The notes: generated by a model not told the origin, from the letters alone. A DNA stretch of 64,000 nt from Nocardioides daphniae (GCF_004777465.1 NZ_CP038462.1:930001-994000); one strand, 5' to 3'. Shown: positions 35,826-43,907, counted from the stretch's first letter. Numbers and translations are program-made.

Positions 35826-36749
35826 GAAGTACGACAAGGCCGAGGTGCAGGTCGAGGTCGACGGGCGCCGCCTCACGATCAGCAGCCTCGACAAGGTGCT
35901 CTACCCGCGCACCGGCACCACCAAGGGCGAGGTGCTCCACTACTACGCCGCCATCGCGCCGGTGCTGCTGCCGCACCTGGCCGGGCGCTGCGTCACCCGG
36001 ATCCGGTGGCCGCACGGGGTCGCCGACGGCAGCTTCTTCGAGAAGAACGTGCCCGGCGGCACGCCGTCGTGGGTGCACACCGCCGAGGTGCCGACGACCG
36101 GCTCGCGCACCGGCGCCGGCAGCGGCACGTTGCGCTTCCCGATCGTCGACGACGTCGCGACCCTGACCTGGCTGGCCAACCTGGCCGCCCTCGAGCTGCA
36201 CGTGCACCAGTGGCGCGTCGACGAGCACGACCAGCCGCTGCCGCCGGACCGGTTGGTCATCGACCTCGACCCGGGTGAGCCGGCCACGCTGCACGAGTGT
36301 GCCCAGGTCGCGCTGCTGGTGCGGGAGGCGTTGCGCGAGCGCGGGCTGGAGAGCTGCCCCGTGACGAGTGGCTCCAAGGGCTGCACCTGTACGCCGGCCT
36401 CGACGGCGTGACGATCGACGACGAGGTCCCCGACAGCGACGTGGTCACGGCCTTCGCCAAGGAGGTGGCCGAGGAGCTGCAGGCCTCCCACGGCCAGCTG
36501 GTCACGGCGACGATGACGAAGTCACGTCGCGGCGGCAAGGTCTTCCTCGACTGGTCGCAGAATGCCGGCTCCAAGACGACGGTGTCGCCCTACTCGCTGC
36601 GCGGGCGGGAGCGGCCGACGGTGGCGACCCCGTTGACCTGGGACGAGGTGGCCCAGGTCGCCGACGACCCGTTGGCCTTCGAGCAGTTCACCGCCGAGGA
36701 GGTGCTGGCCCGGGTGGCCGAGCACGGCGACCTGCTCCAGCTCGACTGA
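35818..36749 (+). pseudogene. LigD polymerase/primase-domain protein (frameshifted)
   Basis: This is an archaeo-eukaryotic-primase-type NHEJ polymerase of about 310 residues that fills gaps at breaks. The first frame carries LTISSLDKVLYPRTG, RWPHGVADGSFFEKNVP and the catalytic Asp-x-Asp in LVIDLDPGEP. At about 36380 the frame breaks; the missing C after SGSKG restores LHLYAGLDG. The second part continues with VTIDDEVPDSD, KVFLDWSQN and PYSLRGRERPTVATPLTWDEV, the standard ending. All catalytic residues are kept, so the break looks like a read error. The start overlaps the ligase stop by eight bases. Confidence 0.85.
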
Positions 36750-36768
36750 CGCTGCCTGTCTCCGGCGC

Positions 36769-37323
36769 TCAGCGGCCGCGGAGGCGGCGTACGAGGCCCA
36801 CGCGCGGCGCGGCGAGGGTGGCGTCGACCAGCGACGCGAAGCGGTCGACGGTCTCGCTGCGGGTGCCGGCGTGACCGCGCTCCGGGCGGCCCTGCTGCCG
36901 GGTCTCGGCGACGGCAGCGCGCAGCTCGTCGAGGGTGCGGACCAGGCGGATGGTGCCCTCCTCGGCGAGCCGGGCGGTGAAGTCGACCTGGTGGCCGTCG
37001 ACGTGCTCACCGAGGGCGGGGTCGCGCGGGGAGACCAGCGGGAGGTGGCGGCGGCGCGCGGCCTCCATGATCAGCCCGGGGCCGCCGTGGGTGATGACCA
37101 CGTCGGCGTGGGTCAGCAGGTCGCCGAGCTCGCGGATGCCGAGGATGCGGCTGCCGTCGAGGTTGGCGGGCCGGTCGTCGGGCCACGTGGTGAAGCCGTG
37201 CTGGACGAACCACCGCTGGCCGTCCTCGGCGGCGAGGGTGGCCGCCCACTCGACCAGGCGGTCGTAGGGGTGGTGGTCGGTGCCGAGCAGCACGGCGACC
37301 TGCGGGTGCGCGGCCACGGTCAC
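36769..37323 (-). CDS. glycosyltransferase, Alg13/PssE-like catalytic half
   Basis: This 184-residue protein resembles the C-terminal, sugar-nucleotide-binding half of a GT-B glycosyltransferase. It contains VAVLLGTDHHPYDRLVEW, a short FVQHG segment, and the signature THADVVITHGGPGLIMEAARRRHLPLVSPR. GTG 37323 overlaps the stop of the partner gene, as in PssD/PssE and Alg14/Alg13 pairs, where the membrane half recruits the catalytic half. It probably adds a sugar to a lipid-linked cell-surface glycan precursor. Sugar and acceptor are unknown. Confidence 0.85.
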   Translation of the reverse strand: MTVAAHPQVAVLLGTDHHPYDRLVEWAATLAAEDGQRWFVQHGFTTWPDDRPANLDGSRILGIRELGDLLTHADVVITHGGPGLIMEAARRRHLPLVSPRDPALGEHVDGHQVDFTARLAEEGTIRLVRTLDELRAAVAETRQQGRPERGHAGTRSETVDRFASLVDATLAAPRVGLVRRLRGR

Positions 37324-37775
37324 CACACCTTCCCGACGAGCACCGAGCCCGGGTAGAAGCGCTGCTGCTCGGGCCACTGCACGCAGAAGAGGTCGGTGAC
37401 CGGGCGGCAGAGCCGGCCGGTCAGGGTGGGGGAGTCCACCCGGTCGATCACCTCGAGGTAGACGGTACGCGCCTGCGGTCCGGCGAGCCGGCGCAGCCAG
37501 AAGAACGGGACCGCCGCTCCGGCGCCGCTGGAGACGATGACGTCGGGGCGCTCGCGCCGCAGCAGGCGCAGGGCGAGCAGGGCGTTGCGCACGAGGTTGA
37601 CCACGTTGCGCGTGGTGGGGGAGTGGGCGTAGGTGACCCGCTCGCCCTCCAGCTTGCTGACCGCGTCCTCGGTGTCGAAGGTGACCCAGTGGCGGTCGTG
37701 CTCCGACCACCACTGCTCCAGGCAGGTGAGGTGGGTGAGGTGACCCCCGGACGAGCAGACCAGCAGGACCTTCAC
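37320..37775 (-). CDS. glycosyltransferase, Alg14/PssD-like acceptor half
   Basis: This 151-residue protein is the N-terminal half of a split GT-B enzyme. It starts MKVLLVCSSGGHLTHLTCLEQWW, the PssD/Alg14 signature, and has PDVIVSSGAGAAVPFFWLRRLAG and VYLEVIDRVDSPTLTGRL. It is translationally coupled to the PssE-like gene that follows. The pair sits next to regulators of a pilus locus but has no clear link to it. Confidence 0.87.
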   Translation of the reverse strand: MKVLLVCSSGGHLTHLTCLEQWWSEHDRHWVTFDTEDAVSKLEGERVTYAHSPTTRNVVNLVRNALLALRLLRRERPDVIVSSGAGAAVPFFWLRRLAGPQARTVYLEVIDRVDSPTLTGRLCRPVTDLFCVQWPEQQRFYPGSVLVGKVW

Positions 37776-37815
37776 GTTTCCCCCGGACGGTGACGTGGGC
37801 GCGCGGCCCCTGCGG

Positions 37816-38493
37816 TCAGTTCTTGGCGACGGGCGGCATCCAGCCGGCGTTGTGGGCCAGGCCGACGGCGCCGATCTGCGAGCTGACCTCGAGCTTGGCC
37901 AGGATCGACTTCACCTGCGTACGCACGGTGGCCTCGGAGACGACGGAGGCCTCGGCGATCTGGCGCACCTGGCGGCCGTTCATCAGCTGGCCGAGCACCT
38001 CGGCCTCACGGGCGGTGAGGCGGTTGAGGCGGTCGAGCAGGTCGGCGACCTGGGCGCGCTCCTCCTGCCAGTGGCGTACGAGGTCCTCGCGCTCCTCGAG
38101 CGTCATGACCGGGCGACCCTCGCCGATGAGGCGGATGGTCGCCAGGATCTCGTTGAGCGGCGCGGTCTTCTCCATCACCTTGCGGGCGCCGAGGCGTACG
38201 CAGTGTCCCCACCGCGCGCGGTCGTTGGAGCCGGTCAGCACCACGACGGCGGTGCCGGCGCGGGTGACGGGCTCGATCAGGCGGCTGCCGTCGGCGTTGC
38301 CGAGGTCGAGGTCGAGGAGGAGGACGTGCGGCTGGTGCTTCATCACCGCCGGCAGCAGCGTGGTGGCGCTGTGGAGGTCGTCAGGAAGCGGGACCCGACG
38401 GACCTCGTGCCCCTTGAGCTCCAGAGCGATCTGAAGTGACTCCGCGAAGAGGGTGTGATCCTCGATCACACACACGCGTGATGCGCCCCTCAT
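37816..38493 (-). CDS. orphan response regulator, NarL/LuxR type
   Basis: This is a 225-residue two-domain regulator. The receiver domain has the acidic pair in VCVIEDHTLFAES, a phosphoacceptor Asp in VLLLDLDLGNADG, the Thr/Ser switch VVVLTGSNDR and the Lys of ARKVMEKTAP. The C-terminal LuxR HTH reads RLTAREAEVLGQLMNGRQVRQIAEASVVSEATVRTQVKSIL. No histidine kinase is adjacent. ATG 38493 has AGGAGG upstream; ATG 38511 is the alternative. It is divergent from the second LuxR-type gene, and the intergenic region holds a palindrome at 38602. Confidence 0.9.
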   Translation of the reverse strand: MRGASRVCVIEDHTLFAESLQIALELKGHEVRRVPLPDDLHSATTLLPAVMKHQPHVLLLDLDLGNADGSRLIEPVTRAGTAVVVLTGSNDRARWGHCVRLGARKVMEKTAPLNEILATIRLIGEGRPVMTLEEREDLVRHWQEERAQVADLLDRLNRLTAREAEVLGQLMNGRQVRQIAEASVVSEATVRTQVKSILAKLEVSSQIGAVGLAHNAGWMPPVAKN

Positions 38494-38601
38494 GCCCCAT
38501 TCCTCCTGCATCCTGCTGTCGCCGGTCGGTGTCCGGTGCTCCAGAACCTGCCGTTCATTGGTCTGGAGCAGAGCGTCAGCGCCCTCATGCTAGTGCTGAA
38601 G

Positions 38602-38617
38602 CCCCCAATTGTGGGGG
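38602..38617. promoter_or_regulatory. palindromic candidate operator between the divergent LuxR-type genes
   Basis: CCCCCAATTGTGGGGG has perfect six-base arms. Its CCCAATT-N-TGGG core is shared with the two sites at 38758 and 39700, suggesting one DNA-binding protein. It lies in the 400-base gene-free stretch 38494-38894, which otherwise holds only AT-richer promoter-like sequence. Confidence 0.5.
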
Positions 38618-38757
38618 CGAACTTGTCCTCCGATACGCCGGGACGGCGCGTGCTCCTGTGCGAATTCTTTCGGTTGTGTGCTGGAGCGAGGGTCTCCTTC
38701 CGGGGAGGATATGACCGTCAGGCGCGACCGGGCCCACTGGTCTCATCGACAAAATGA

Positions 38758-38770
38758 CCAATTCTGGGTA
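38758..38770 (+). promoter_or_regulatory. CCAATTCTGGGTA motif, copy 1 (upstream of the LuxR-type gene 38895)
   Basis: This is a 13-base sequence identical to copy 2 at 39701-39713. It lies 125 bases upstream of the regulator start and resembles the palindrome at 38602. It is a candidate binding site for one of the LuxR-type regulators. Confidence 0.5.
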
Positions 38771-38894
38771 AATGCGTGAAGTGTTGGTAAGAGTTCGCCC
38801 GACACCAGCCCGTGCCCGGTTGCGGAGTGCCAATCTGTAGCGGTGGTGCCTCCGTGGCGGCGGTGCCCATGCACAGGACAAGGGGCGCGCAGGA

Positions 38895-39590
38895 ATGGTG
38901 CATGACCGGTCTCCCGAGAAGGGGGAGCGACCGCGGGTCGCCGTGCTCGCCGAGGGGCACCTCGTCGGCGAGACGATCGTGCTGGCGCTGGTGGCGCAGG
39001 ACCTCGAGGTCACTGACTTCCCCTACCCGCGCTCGCGGGTGGAGCTGCTCGAGACGCGACGTGAGGTCAGCGCTGCGGGCGCCCAGGTCGGCATCGTGGT
39101 GGCCGAGATCGACGACGTCGCGCAGTGGCGCGGCGTGATGGCCGTGGTCGAGACGATCCCGCTGCGCTGGATCCTCGTCACCGGCTCCTCCAACCCGCCT
39201 CGCTGGGGTGGCCTGATCGCGGCCGGCTGCCAGGGCATCGTGTCGATGACCGACGGCCTGGACACCCTCGCGGCGACGGTGCGCACGGTCGCGCGCGGTG
39301 GCCAGGGGTTGAGCCCGGAGGTGCGCGAGCGGGCCCTCGAGGCGTGGGAGCGCCTCGGCCCGGAGCGCCGCGACCTGATCAAGCGGATCGCCGCGCTGTC
39401 GCCGCGCGAGTGGCAGGTGCTCGGGATGCTCAACGAGGGCCAGTCGATCACCACCATCGCCGACTCCGGCGGGGTGAGTGAGGGCACCGTGCGCAGCCAG
39501 GTTCGCGCCATTCGGCAGAAGCTCAACGTGAAGTCGCAATTGGCGGCCGTCGCGGCCTACCAGGAGGCCGTGGAGTTCGACCGCGTCTGA
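38895..39590 (+). CDS. LuxR-type regulator with degenerate receiver domain
   Basis: This is a 231-residue regulator. The C-terminal HTH is clear: ALSPREWQVLGMLNEGQSITTIADSGGVSEGTVRSQVRAIRQKLNVKSQ. The N-terminal 130 residues have receiver-like topology (RVAVLAEGHLVGETIVLALV, then WILVTGSSNPPRWGG). The acidic pair is absent and the usual phosphoacceptor strand reads GIVVAEIDDVAQW, so phosphorylation is unlikely. It is the nearest upstream gene to the tad operon and shares a 13-base motif with that promoter region. The inferred role is control of pilus genes. Confidence 0.85.
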   Translation: MVHDRSPEKGERPRVAVLAEGHLVGETIVLALVAQDLEVTDFPYPRSRVELLETRREVSAAGAQVGIVVAEIDDVAQWRGVMAVVETIPLRWILVTGSSNPPRWGGLIAAGCQGIVSMTDGLDTLAATVRTVARGGQGLSPEVRERALEAWERLGPERRDLIKRIAALSPREWQVLGMLNEGQSITTIADSGGVSEGTVRSQVRAIRQKLNVKSQLAAVAAYQEAVEFDRV

Positions 39591-39699
39591 GCACCTCCGG
39601 CGATCCGCGAGCGCCACGAAAAGCAAAAGTTCTTGCGGTCTAGACACGGGCTCGAATCGGGCAGAACGAGCGCTGTTGCGGCATCTTGATCCTCATTCG

Positions 39700-39713
39700 C
39701 CCAATTCTGGGTA
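39700..39713 (+). promoter_or_regulatory. CCAATTCTGGGTA motif, copy 2 (upstream of tadA)
   Basis: CCCAATTCTGGGTA lies about 115 bases upstream of the tadA start, in the gene-free stretch 39591-39828. The last 13 bases equal copy 1 at 38758. This links the pilus operon and the LuxR-type gene to the same regulator. Confidence 0.5.
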
Positions 39714-39828
39714 TTTCGTTCCGTCAAGGCCGAGTTGTCCACAGATACGCCGTCCAGCCGACGCGGGCCTCTTTTGATTTCGTTAGCGTCCCGAGGGCCA
39801 TCAGGACCACTCGGGACAGGACCTCGCC

Positions 39829-41106
39829 ATGTCGACTTCGGCCACCTCGCGCGGCGTCATCGGGGCCCTCGACGCCGCGTTGCGTGACGCCGTACGCCGT
39901 GAGGGCGTCGACCCGCAGCGGGAGTCCGACGTCGTACGTCGCCTCGCCCGCCAGGTCGTGCGCGACCACGACGACCGCTCGCTCAGCGGTGCCGGCGCCC
40001 CGGTCGAGGACCCGGTCGCGGTGGTCGACGAGCTGGTCGCCGGGGTCGCAGGCTTCGGCCCGCTGCAGGTGCTGCTCGACGACCCCGACGTCGAGGAGAT
40101 CTGGATCAACGACCCGAGCCGGGTCTTCGTGGCCCGCCACGGACGTCATGAGCTGACCGACGTGCTGCTCGACAAGGGGCAGGTCAACGAGCTGGTCGAG
40201 CGGATGCTGAAGTCGAGCGGTCGGCGCCTCGACCTGAGCCGCCCCTTCGTCGACGCGATGCTGCCCGGGGGCCACCGGTTGCACGTCGTGCTGGAGGGGA
40301 TCAGCCGTGGCTTCTCCGCGGTCAACATCCGCAAGTTCCGCCTCCAGGCCGCGCGGCTCACCGAGCTGGTCGAGCTCGGCAGCCTGACCCCGGAGGCGGC
40401 CGCCTTCCTCGGCGCGTCGGTGAGGGCCGGGCTCAACGTTCTGGTGGCTGGCGGGACGCAGGCCGGCAAGACGACCCTCCTGAACTGCCTCGCGGCGGCG
40501 ATCCCGGGTGGGGAACGGGTGATCAGCGCCGAGGAGGTCTTCGAGCTCAAGTTCCCGCACCCCGACTGGGTGCCGATGCAGACCCGGCAGGCCGGCCTGG
40601 AGGGAACCGGCGAGATCAAGCTCCGCGAGCTGGTCAAGGAGGCGCTGCGCATGCGTCCCTCCCGGGTGCTGGTGGGTGAGGTGCGGGCCGAGGAGTGCCT
40701 CGACCTGCTCCTGGCGCTCAACTCGGGGCTCCCGGGGATGTGCACCCTGCACGCCAACAGCGCCCGCGAGGCGCTCACGAAGATGTGTACTCTGCCGCTC
40801 CTCGCCGGCGAGAACATCTCCGCCCGCTTCGTCGTGCCGACCGTGGCCAGCGCCGTCGACCTGGTGGTGCACCTGTCGCTGGACTCCCACGGGACGCGGC
40901 GGGTCTCCGAGATCGTCGCAGTGCCGGGCCGGGTCGAGGACGACATCATCGAGGTCGAGCCGATCTTCGAGCGGCGTGACGAGCAGCTGGTCTGGGTGGG
41001 TGGGATCCCGCCGCGGCCCGAGCGCTACCGCCGCATCGGCGTCGACGTGCACGCCCTGCTCAACGGGGCGCCCGACGTGGCGCGAGCCCCCGCCGGGGTC
41101 GGCTGA
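39829..41106 (+). CDS. tadA: Tad/Flp pilus assembly ATPase, CpaF/TadA type
   Basis: This 425-residue hexameric secretion ATPase powers Tad pilus assembly. The N-terminal domain has FGPLQVLLDDPDVEEIWINDPSRVFV, typical of CpaF. Walker A is LVAGGTQAGKTTLLN near residues 206-217, Walker B is RPSRVLVGEVRAEE, and the His box includes MCTLHANSAREALTKM. All are intact. ATG 39829 is used. The stop overlaps the tadB start, so the operon is tightly coupled. Confidence 0.93.
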   Translation: MSTSATSRGVIGALDAALRDAVRREGVDPQRESDVVRRLARQVVRDHDDRSLSGAGAPVEDPVAVVDELVAGVAGFGPLQVLLDDPDVEEIWINDPSRVFVARHGRHELTDVLLDKGQVNELVERMLKSSGRRLDLSRPFVDAMLPGGHRLHVVLEGISRGFSAVNIRKFRLQAARLTELVELGSLTPEAAAFLGASVRAGLNVLVAGGTQAGKTTLLNCLAAAIPGGERVISAEEVFELKFPHPDWVPMQTRQAGLEGTGEIKLRELVKEALRMRPSRVLVGEVRAEECLDLLLALNSGLPGMCTLHANSAREALTKMCTLPLLAGENISARFVVPTVASAVDLVVHLSLDSHGTRRVSEIVAVPGRVEDDIIEVEPIFERRDEQLVWVGGIPPRPERYRRIGVDVHALLNGAPDVARAPAGVG

Positions 41107-41795
41107 TGGGCGCGGTGGTCGGGCTCGGGTTCGGGATGGGCGCCCTGCTGGTCTGGGCGTCTTTCGCGTTGCCGCGCCCTGAACGCACGGAGGGCGCGCC
41201 CAGTCGTACGGCAGCTCTCCTGGCCCGCGCGGGGATGGGCAACGTCTCGGTCAGCAGCGTCACCGGGCTCTCGATCGCCCTGGGCGCGGTCGCCTTCCTC
41301 GTCGTCCAGGTCGTCTCGGAGACGTTCCCCGTCGCCCTGGTCTTCGGACTCATCGCCTCGTCCGGCCCGATGGCGGCGGTGCAGCGACGGGCGCGCGTCC
41401 GGCAGCAGGAGTTCGCCCAGGTCTGGCCGGAGGCCGTCGACAACCTCGCCTCCGCCGTCCGCGCCGGCCTGTCACTGCCCGACGCCCTGATCAGCCTGTC
41501 GCGCAGCGGCCCGCCGCCCCTGCGCGACGCCTTCGCCCAGTTCGGGATCGACTACCACGTGAGCGGGCGCTTCGGGGAGTCGCTCGACCGGCTGAAGGAG
41601 CGCCTCGCCGACCCGGTCGGTGACCGCATGGTCGAGGGCCTGAGGGTGGCCCGTGAGGTCGGTGGCGGCGACCTCGGTCGACTCCTGCGCAACCTCTCGC
41701 ACTACCTGCGCGAGGAGGCGCGGACCCGGTCCGAGCTCGAGGCGCGCCAGGCGTGGACCGTCAACGGTGCCCGGCTCGCAATCCGTGTCCAATAA
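41106..41795 (+). CDS. tadB: TadB-like pilus inner-membrane platform protein, 5' part interrupted by the mobile element
   Basis: This is the first 224 native residues of a type II secretion F-domain protein. It has membrane segments at the N-terminus and residues 55-90, and an F domain WPEAVDNLASAVRAGLSLPDALISL through LREEARTRSELEARQAWTVNGARLA. At 41778-41779 the frame passes into element DNA and ends after five foreign codons at TAA 41795. The missing part is at 53113-53290. Joining 41106-41779 with 53113-53290 gives 852 bases, exactly 284 codons. As it stands the protein lacks its last two membrane helices and is very probably inactive. Confidence 0.9.
   Translation: MGAVVGLGFGMGALLVWASFALPRPERTEGAPSRTAALLARAGMGNVSVSSVTGLSIALGAVAFLVVQVVSETFPVALVFGLIASSGPMAAVQRRARVRQQEFAQVWPEAVDNLASAVRAGLSLPDALISLSRSGPPPLRDAFAQFGIDYHVSGRFGESLDRLKERLADPVGDRMVEGLRVAREVGGGDLGRLLRNLSHYLREEARTRSELEARQAWTVNGARLAIRVQ
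41767..41792 (+). other. attL of the serine integrase
   Basis: The left junction consists of tadB sequence GTGCCCGGCTC, the GC crossover dinucleotide at 41778-41779, then the element half-site AATCCGTGTCCAA. The integrase promoter (TACAAT at 41813) and start codon begin within 50 bases, as usual for attP-linked integrases. Confidence 0.8.
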
Positions 41796-41826
41796 GATTG
41801 GTCCTGCTCGGATACAATCGAGACCT

Positions 41827-43494
41827 ATGACGGATCGACAGATGCGGGCGGTCCTCTACGCCCGAAAGTCCAACAAGCAGGACCGCACCGAAGAGCAGTC
41901 TGCCTCAGTCGGCGACCAGTTGACGCGCGGTCGCGCCTATGCGACCGAGCGCGGTTGGCAGGTGGTTGGCGAGTTCACCGACGACGGTAGGTCCGGCCTG
42001 CTCGATCGGACGAAGCGACCTGGCCTCGACTCGGCGCTCTCCCTCATCGAGGCAGGTGACGCCGACGTCATCGTCACGCTGTGGACCAGCCGCCTAAGTC
42101 GTGAGGAACGGCAGCGTGCCGAGATTCTCGACCTGCTCGATTTCCTCAAGGTCGAGTGGCACGCGGTTGCAGACGGTGGCCGGATTGACCGCAGCACGTA
42201 CGCCGGATACGTCACGTACGGCATCCACACGCTGTTCGACGTTGCCTACTCGAAACGGGTCGGGGAGAACTGGCGGAACGCCCATCAGAAGCGGATCGAC
42301 GCGGGCTTGCCCAAGTCCAGGTCACCGCGCTTCGGCTACCGCTGGGACGGCGACGAGCGGGCATTCGTGGTCCACGATGCCGAGGCCGACGCCGTGCGGG
42401 AGTTGTACCGGCGGTACACGCGAGGCGATGGCTTCACGCAGTTGGTGAAGTGGCTAAACGATGCAGGCTGGCGTGTTGCTGGCACCGAGAACCCGTGGAG
42501 CGTCCGGACCCTCAACCGCTTCATGGACAACGGCTTCGCAGCGGGGTTCATCAGTCGTGAGGACGACCTGCGCGATCTGCGCGGCGCACACGATCCGATC
42601 ATCTCGGAGACGGCGTGGCTCGCCTATCGTGCCGAGCGGGAGCGGCGTGCCGAGTTCGGCAAGAAAGCGTCAGGTGCTGGCGAACGGTGGTGGCTGGCTG
42701 GGGTGGTGAAGTGCGGCCGTTGCGGCGGGCCAACCTACGTGGACTCCTTCAAGCGACCGGACGGCAAGTCCTCCGTCATGTGCAGCAACCGCCGCAGCAA
42801 CCCGGACTCGTGCGCGGGGGTGACGATCCTCCGTGCGTACGTCGAGGACGCTGTAGGACTCTGGCTCGGTGGTCACCTTGACCAACTTGACGCGCTGTCC
42901 AAAGGCGAGCGACGGGCAACCGCCGATACCGCCGCAGACGTGTTCGGGGCGGCTGTCGCGGGTCGCGACAAGATCATCGACGGTCTGGCCGACCTCGAAG
43001 AGTCGAGGCTTCTACAGGACATTGAGCCCGCCGTGTATCGACGCACCAAGGACCGGCTGACCGCCCGCCTCCGCGACGCTGAGCGAGCGGTGAAGGAAGC
43101 AGCTGCATCGCTGGAAGCACCGGAGGCAGACACGACCCTGCTGCGCGGCTGCGCCACCGATGGGAAGTGGAACGCTGACGGACGAGCCGCCTTGCGCGGC
43201 GTGCTGGCTCGCGTCGAGGTCGGCAAGGACGCGTTGACGATCCTGCCCGTGATCGGGGAGCCGGTGACGTTGGCTCGGTCGGCGATGCACGGCCGCTGCA
43301 AGATCGACGGCTGCGGAAAGCGGGAGCGCACCAAGGGTCTGTGCACGTCCCACTCGATGCGCGCACGCAACCTCGGCATCCTCGATGAACTGGCGCGCCG
43401 AGTCGCTGAGTCCGTTGAGGCTCCCGGCCCCACGATCACCGTCGAGCAGGTTGACGCCCTCTTTGCTTCGGCGCACGAGGCTGCGTCTGCGTGA
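41827..43494 (+). CDS. large serine recombinase (integrase)
   Basis: This 555-residue site-specific integrase catalyses attP x attB recombination. The resolvase domain (1-150) has the nucleophile in VLYARKSNK (Ser15) and the conserved Arg region LWTSRLSREERQR. The recombinase domain follows (FGYRWDGDERAF). A zinc ribbon near 293-325 has KCGRCGG and CSNRRSNPDSC, and a coiled coil lies at 395-450. The C-terminus has an extra Cys-x4-Cys...Cys-x2-His motif (CKIDGCGKRERTKGLCTSH) not typical of all family members. A TACAAT -10 lies eight bases before ATG 41827, so the mRNA is leaderless or nearly so. It sits 47 bases from the attL crossover. Confidence 0.95.
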   Translation: MTDRQMRAVLYARKSNKQDRTEEQSASVGDQLTRGRAYATERGWQVVGEFTDDGRSGLLDRTKRPGLDSALSLIEAGDADVIVTLWTSRLSREERQRAEILDLLDFLKVEWHAVADGGRIDRSTYAGYVTYGIHTLFDVAYSKRVGENWRNAHQKRIDAGLPKSRSPRFGYRWDGDERAFVVHDAEADAVRELYRRYTRGDGFTQLVKWLNDAGWRVAGTENPWSVRTLNRFMDNGFAAGFISREDDLRDLRGAHDPIISETAWLAYRAERERRAEFGKKASGAGERWWLAGVVKCGRCGGPTYVDSFKRPDGKSSVMCSNRRSNPDSCAGVTILRAYVEDAVGLWLGGHLDQLDALSKGERRATADTAADVFGAAVAGRDKIIDGLADLEESRLLQDIEPAVYRRTKDRLTARLRDAERAVKEAAASLEAPEADTTLLRGCATDGKWNADGRAALRGVLARVEVGKDALTILPVIGEPVTLARSAMHGRCKIDGCGKRERTKGLCTSHSMRARNLGILDELARRVAESVEAPGPTITVEQVDALFASAHEAASA

Positions 43495-43535
43495 CCAAGG
43501 TCAGTAGCTACCAAGTCGGTTATAGTTGACCTTGG
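43495..43535. repeat. 9-base inverted repeat between integrase and XRE gene
   Basis: CCAAGGTCA (43495-43503) and TGACCTTGG (43527-43535) form perfect arms around a TTATAGT -10-like sequence. It is a candidate operator for the XRE protein encoded next, or a stem-loop ending the integrase transcript. Confidence 0.55.
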
Positions 43536-43649
43536 CCCTAGCGGTACAGCCAGACGAGCCACCTGATCAGACCGGGTGAGTGACGAGGCCGACGTAACGA
43601 CGTAAGACGTTGAAACTGTCGGCACGTGGTCTGGCTAGGAGGCACAAGG

Positions 43650-43907
43650 GTGCCTAACGCAAGAGGAGAGACCAAGTACGGTCCTCAGCCCATTCGAGTC
43701 GTGCTGTTCGAGCGCGGCGTCCCTGGTTCCGAGTTCGCTGACCAGATCGGGATCAACCGTCTGCACGTGAGCAAGGTTAACCGGGGTCACATCATCCCGT
43801 CACAGGCATACATCGACGCCGCGTGCGATGCGCTCGCACTGCCTGCTGATCGGTTGTTCAGCCAGGAAGCGCTCAATGCTTCCTACTACCGCGGGGTCAA
43901 GCGATGA
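43650..43907 (+). CDS. XRE-family helix-turn-helix regulator
   Basis: This 85-residue Cro/CI-type protein has one HTH: VLFERGVPGSEFADQIGINRLHVSKVNRGHIIPSQAYIDAACDAL. It is the likely switch protein of the element, controlling integrase or replication genes. GTG 43650 follows AGGAGG at the right distance; GTG 43626 is rejected because that ribosome-binding site would lie inside the gene. Its stop overlaps the next small gene. Confidence 0.82.
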   Translation: MPNARGETKYGPQPIRVVLFERGVPGSEFADQIGINRLHVSKVNRGHIIPSQAYIDAACDALALPADRLFSQEALNASYYRGVKR

